This document shows, piece after piece, positions 7,490-8,502 of a DNA stretch of 8,502 nucleotides; positions within the stretch are counted from its first letter, which is position 1; every line of letters begins with the position of its first letter. Both the position numbers and the translations under genes were made by a program. This stretch comes from JBBQTU01 sp038213005 (lineage in GTDB: Bacteria; Planctomycetota; Phycisphaerae; Tepidisphaerales; Tepidisphaeraceae). The notes beneath the pieces are model-generated. The model was not told the DNA's origin and searched no databases. It saw only the letters and a program-made list of their open reading frames with translations. Where the stretch lies: assembly GCA_038213005.1 (NCBI GenBank), contig JBBQTU010000185.1:1-8502 (forward strand), written 5' to 3'.

Positions 7490-7511
7490 GGGGTGGGGGG
7501 AGGGGGTCGGG
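7490..7511 (+). other. Potential G-quadruplex-forming sequence
   Basis: Four G-runs of 4, 6, 5 and 3 bases are separated by T, A and TC. This satisfies the G3+N1-7 pattern with very short loops, the arrangement that gives the most stable folds. Confidence 0.65.
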
Positions 7512-7578
7512 AGCGCAGTATTGACAAGAAGTTACGTTAGATTGAGGGGGTCAGATGATCAAGTTTATTTTGCCAGTG

Positions 7579-7599
7579 GTCATTGGTTATAAGTCTTTG
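7579..7599 (+). repeat. Degenerate heptamer repeat, GTCATTG type, three units
   Basis: GTCATTG, GTTATAA and GTCTTTG follow without gaps. The first unit is a rotation of TTGGTCA, a heptamer known from short tandemly repeated repetitive (STRR) sequences of cyanobacteria. The other two are diverged copies. Confidence 0.45.
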
Positions 7600-7608
7600 G
7601 AGATCACA

Positions 7609-7640
7609 AGCGACGAAGCGACGCAGCGACGGAGCGACGA
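7609..7640 (+). repeat. Octamer tandem repeat AGCGACGN, four units
   Basis: AGCGACGA, AGCGACGC, AGCGACGG and AGCGACGA lie head to tail. Only the last base varies, and all four units keep AGCGACG. Confidence 0.8.
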
Positions 7641-7664
7641 AGGGGCCAACGTGTCGGTGAGAAG

Positions 7665-7685
7665 AGCGCAAAGCGTAAAACGTAA
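7665..7685 (+). repeat. Heptamer tandem repeat AGCGTAA type, three units
   Basis: AGCGCAA, AGCGTAA and AACGTAA follow directly, each differing from AGCGTAA by at most one base. Confidence 0.65.
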
Positions 7686-7862
7686 GCTGTTGCTTGTTGA
7701 TTGGCCATGCGGGGAAGACCCGAGTCAGGAAGTCCTGTGCCGATGCTGCGGCAGATCAGATTCCACTACCTGTTAGGTAGGAAATTCGCATGGGAAAGTC
7801 GGACCTGCCAGATGCGTTTATCGGGGGAGTGATCGGGGCTATTCACTTGTCAATGAGCACCC

Positions 7863-7883
7863 GGACAGGCCTAGCACCTGTCC
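7863..7883. other. 7-bp stem-loop GGACAGG/CCTGTCC
   Basis: GGACAGG (7863-7869) and CCTGTCC (7877-7883) form a perfect 7-bp stem with a 7-base loop. AAAAG follows on the + strand. No neighbouring gene gives it a clear role. Confidence 0.4.
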
Positions 7884-8075
7884 AAAAGCCGTCAGCGCGC
7901 GGAACTAGAGGCTTCAGGAGTAGTATACGCTTGAGTGTGGTGGTTGTGCAAGTCCAATTTCGCAGTTTTTAAGGGTAGGCACTGCCCCCGGATCTCTTCC
8001 ACTGAGAGGGAGCCATCGGCCGGTCGGCCCGGAAGCTTGTTGTTTGGAAGGCGGCATCGTGGCCGGCGCGGGGCA

Positions 8076-8092
8076 AGCAGGGTTGCCCTGCT
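8076..8092. other. Compact 17-base hairpin AGCAGGG-TTG-CCCTGCT
   Basis: A perfect 7-bp stem with a 3-base loop. It overlaps the first two bases of the first 40-bp repeat. A hairpin of the same geometry lies at 8149-8165. Confidence 0.5.
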
Positions 8093-8130
8093 GCGGCTAT
8101 CAATAAGCTGGGATGTCCCCCTTCTGCGTT
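8091..8130. repeat. 40-bp repeat, copy 1
   Basis: Begins CTGCGGCTAT and contains GGATGTCCCCCTTCTG. Compared with copy 3 (8391-8430) it has two mismatches in the first 36 bases and diverges in the last four. Confidence 0.8.
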
Positions 8131-8148
8131 CAGCGACCGGGCGGGGTT

Positions 8149-8165
8149 GCTGGCCGGTGGCCAGC
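8149..8165. other. Compact 17-base hairpin GCTGGCC-GGT-GGCCAGC
   Basis: A perfect 7-bp stem with a 3-base loop, of the same size as the hairpin at 8076-8092. Both share an adjacent GCAGGGTTG sequence (8077-8085 and 8164-8172). Confidence 0.5.
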
Positions 8166-8350
8166 AGGGTTGGCGTTGTGCCGTCACTGCAACTCTTGGG
8201 GCGGGGCGGAGAGTCAGCCCGCGCCGGCAAACTAGTTGCGTCCCGGTATCATTCCCGCCTGGGCCAATGAGCCGCCGGGCTTGTTGACGGATCAGCCGGC
8301 CAAGTCGTCATAATCCTGCGATGGGGCGGTAAACAGTTACCCTCGATTTC

Positions 8351-8430
8351 CTGAAGAGCCTAATAAGCTAGGATGTCCCCCTTCTGGATTCTGCGGCTAT
8401 TAATAAGCTAGGATGTCCCCCTTCTGGATT
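8351..8430. repeat. 40-bp repeat, copies 2 and 3 in direct tandem
   Basis: Copies at 8351-8390 and 8391-8430 share an identical 30-base core (8361-8390 and 8401-8430) beginning TAATAAGCTAGGATGTCCCC. The first ten bases differ partly (CTGAAGAGCC against CTGCGGCTAT). There is no unique spacer between them, so this is not a CRISPR array. Confidence 0.85.
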
Positions 8431-8452
8431 CCCCCTTTCCGCTTCTGTTCTC

Positions 8453-8469
8453 GCCTGAGCGTATCAGGC
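8453..8469. other. 6-bp stem-loop GCCTGA/TCAGGC near window end
   Basis: GCCTGA (8453-8458) and TCAGGC (8464-8469) are separated by five bases. It could belong to a terminator of a gene beyond the window, but there is no T-run. Confidence 0.25.
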
Positions 8470-8502
8470 TTCAATCAACCCATATCTTGCCATCACATAC
8501 CT

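Larger units (their letters stand above)
7329..8502. other. Long repeat-rich region without a convincing gene
   Basis: No open frame here shows a recognisable domain. The longest, such as 7935-8230 on either strand, are Arg/Ser/Gly-rich and run through the repeats. The stretch holds a G-quadruplex motif, heptamer and octamer tandem repeats, several small hairpins and three 40-bp repeats, described separately. Between these the sequence is unique and I see nothing further. No tRNA, rRNA or CRISPR pattern was found. Confidence 0.6.

Noticed and set aside
7521..7549. TTGACA at 7521 as a + strand promoter
   Set aside because: No acceptable -10 box at 16-18 bases; the position reads GAGGGG, and no gene follows.
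7790..7972. 60-residue frame MGKSDLPDAFIGG... with AGGA 7 bases upstream
   Set aside because: A reasonable ribosome site, but no recognised domain, and the second half is Arg/Val low-complexity sequence in a repeat-rich region; not enough to call a gene.
8351..8430. CRISPR array
   Set aside because: The repeats abut with a 40-bp period and no unique spacers, and no cas genes are present.

Overview
The window looks like chromosomal DNA from a GC-rich bacterium, most likely a planctomycete and possibly of the Phycisphaerae type. This is inferred from the protein flavour (a lysine/alanine-rich histone-like tail on a DksA/TraR protein, a RibD with the PCCHTNKKTPPC motif, a cysteine-free membrane anti-sigma protein) and from the mix of short intergenic repeats. 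No similarity search was possible, so the phylum is a guess.

Layout. (1) 1-1071: the 3' end of ileS, cut by the window edge. (2) 1072-1554: an intergenic stretch with two C-rich repeats and a strong sigma70-type promoter (TTGACA-N17-TAAAAT). (3) 1555-3977: a tight + strand cluster of a DksA/TraR-like regulator, lspA (lipoprotein signal peptidase) and ribD (riboflavin biosynthesis), with gaps of 7 and 25 bases, probably one operon. (4) 4030-5333: an ECF sigma factor and a one-pass membrane protein that is probably its anti-sigma factor, 8 bases apart. (5) 5334-5539: a convergent spacer with a 20-bp perfect inverted repeat. (6) 5540-7231, minus strand: a large lipoprotein with a coiled-coil-like middle and a Pro/Glu/Gln tail, with its own promoter. 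(7) 7232-8502: about 1.27 kb with no convincing gene but many repeats: a G-quadruplex motif, four kinds of short element including 7- and 8-bp tandem repeats, small hairpins and three copies of a 40-bp element.

How the genes fit together. IleS charges tRNA-Ile. The DksA-like protein probably adjusts transcription. LspA matures lipoproteins, and the large minus-strand lipoprotein is a likely substrate. RibD supplies flavin precursors. The ECF sigma/anti-sigma pair probably senses an envelope signal.

The most notable theme is loss of zinc-binding cysteines. IleS lacks three of the four C-terminal zinc cysteines, the DksA-like protein keeps only one of four, and the anti-sigma protein has no cysteine at all. 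RibD, whose catalysis needs zinc, keeps its ligands. I did not find a clear new defence or mobile system. The best candidates for something undescribed are the histone-tailed, zinc-less DksA protein and the repeat-rich 3' region, which may be a decayed repeat/transposase-type element.
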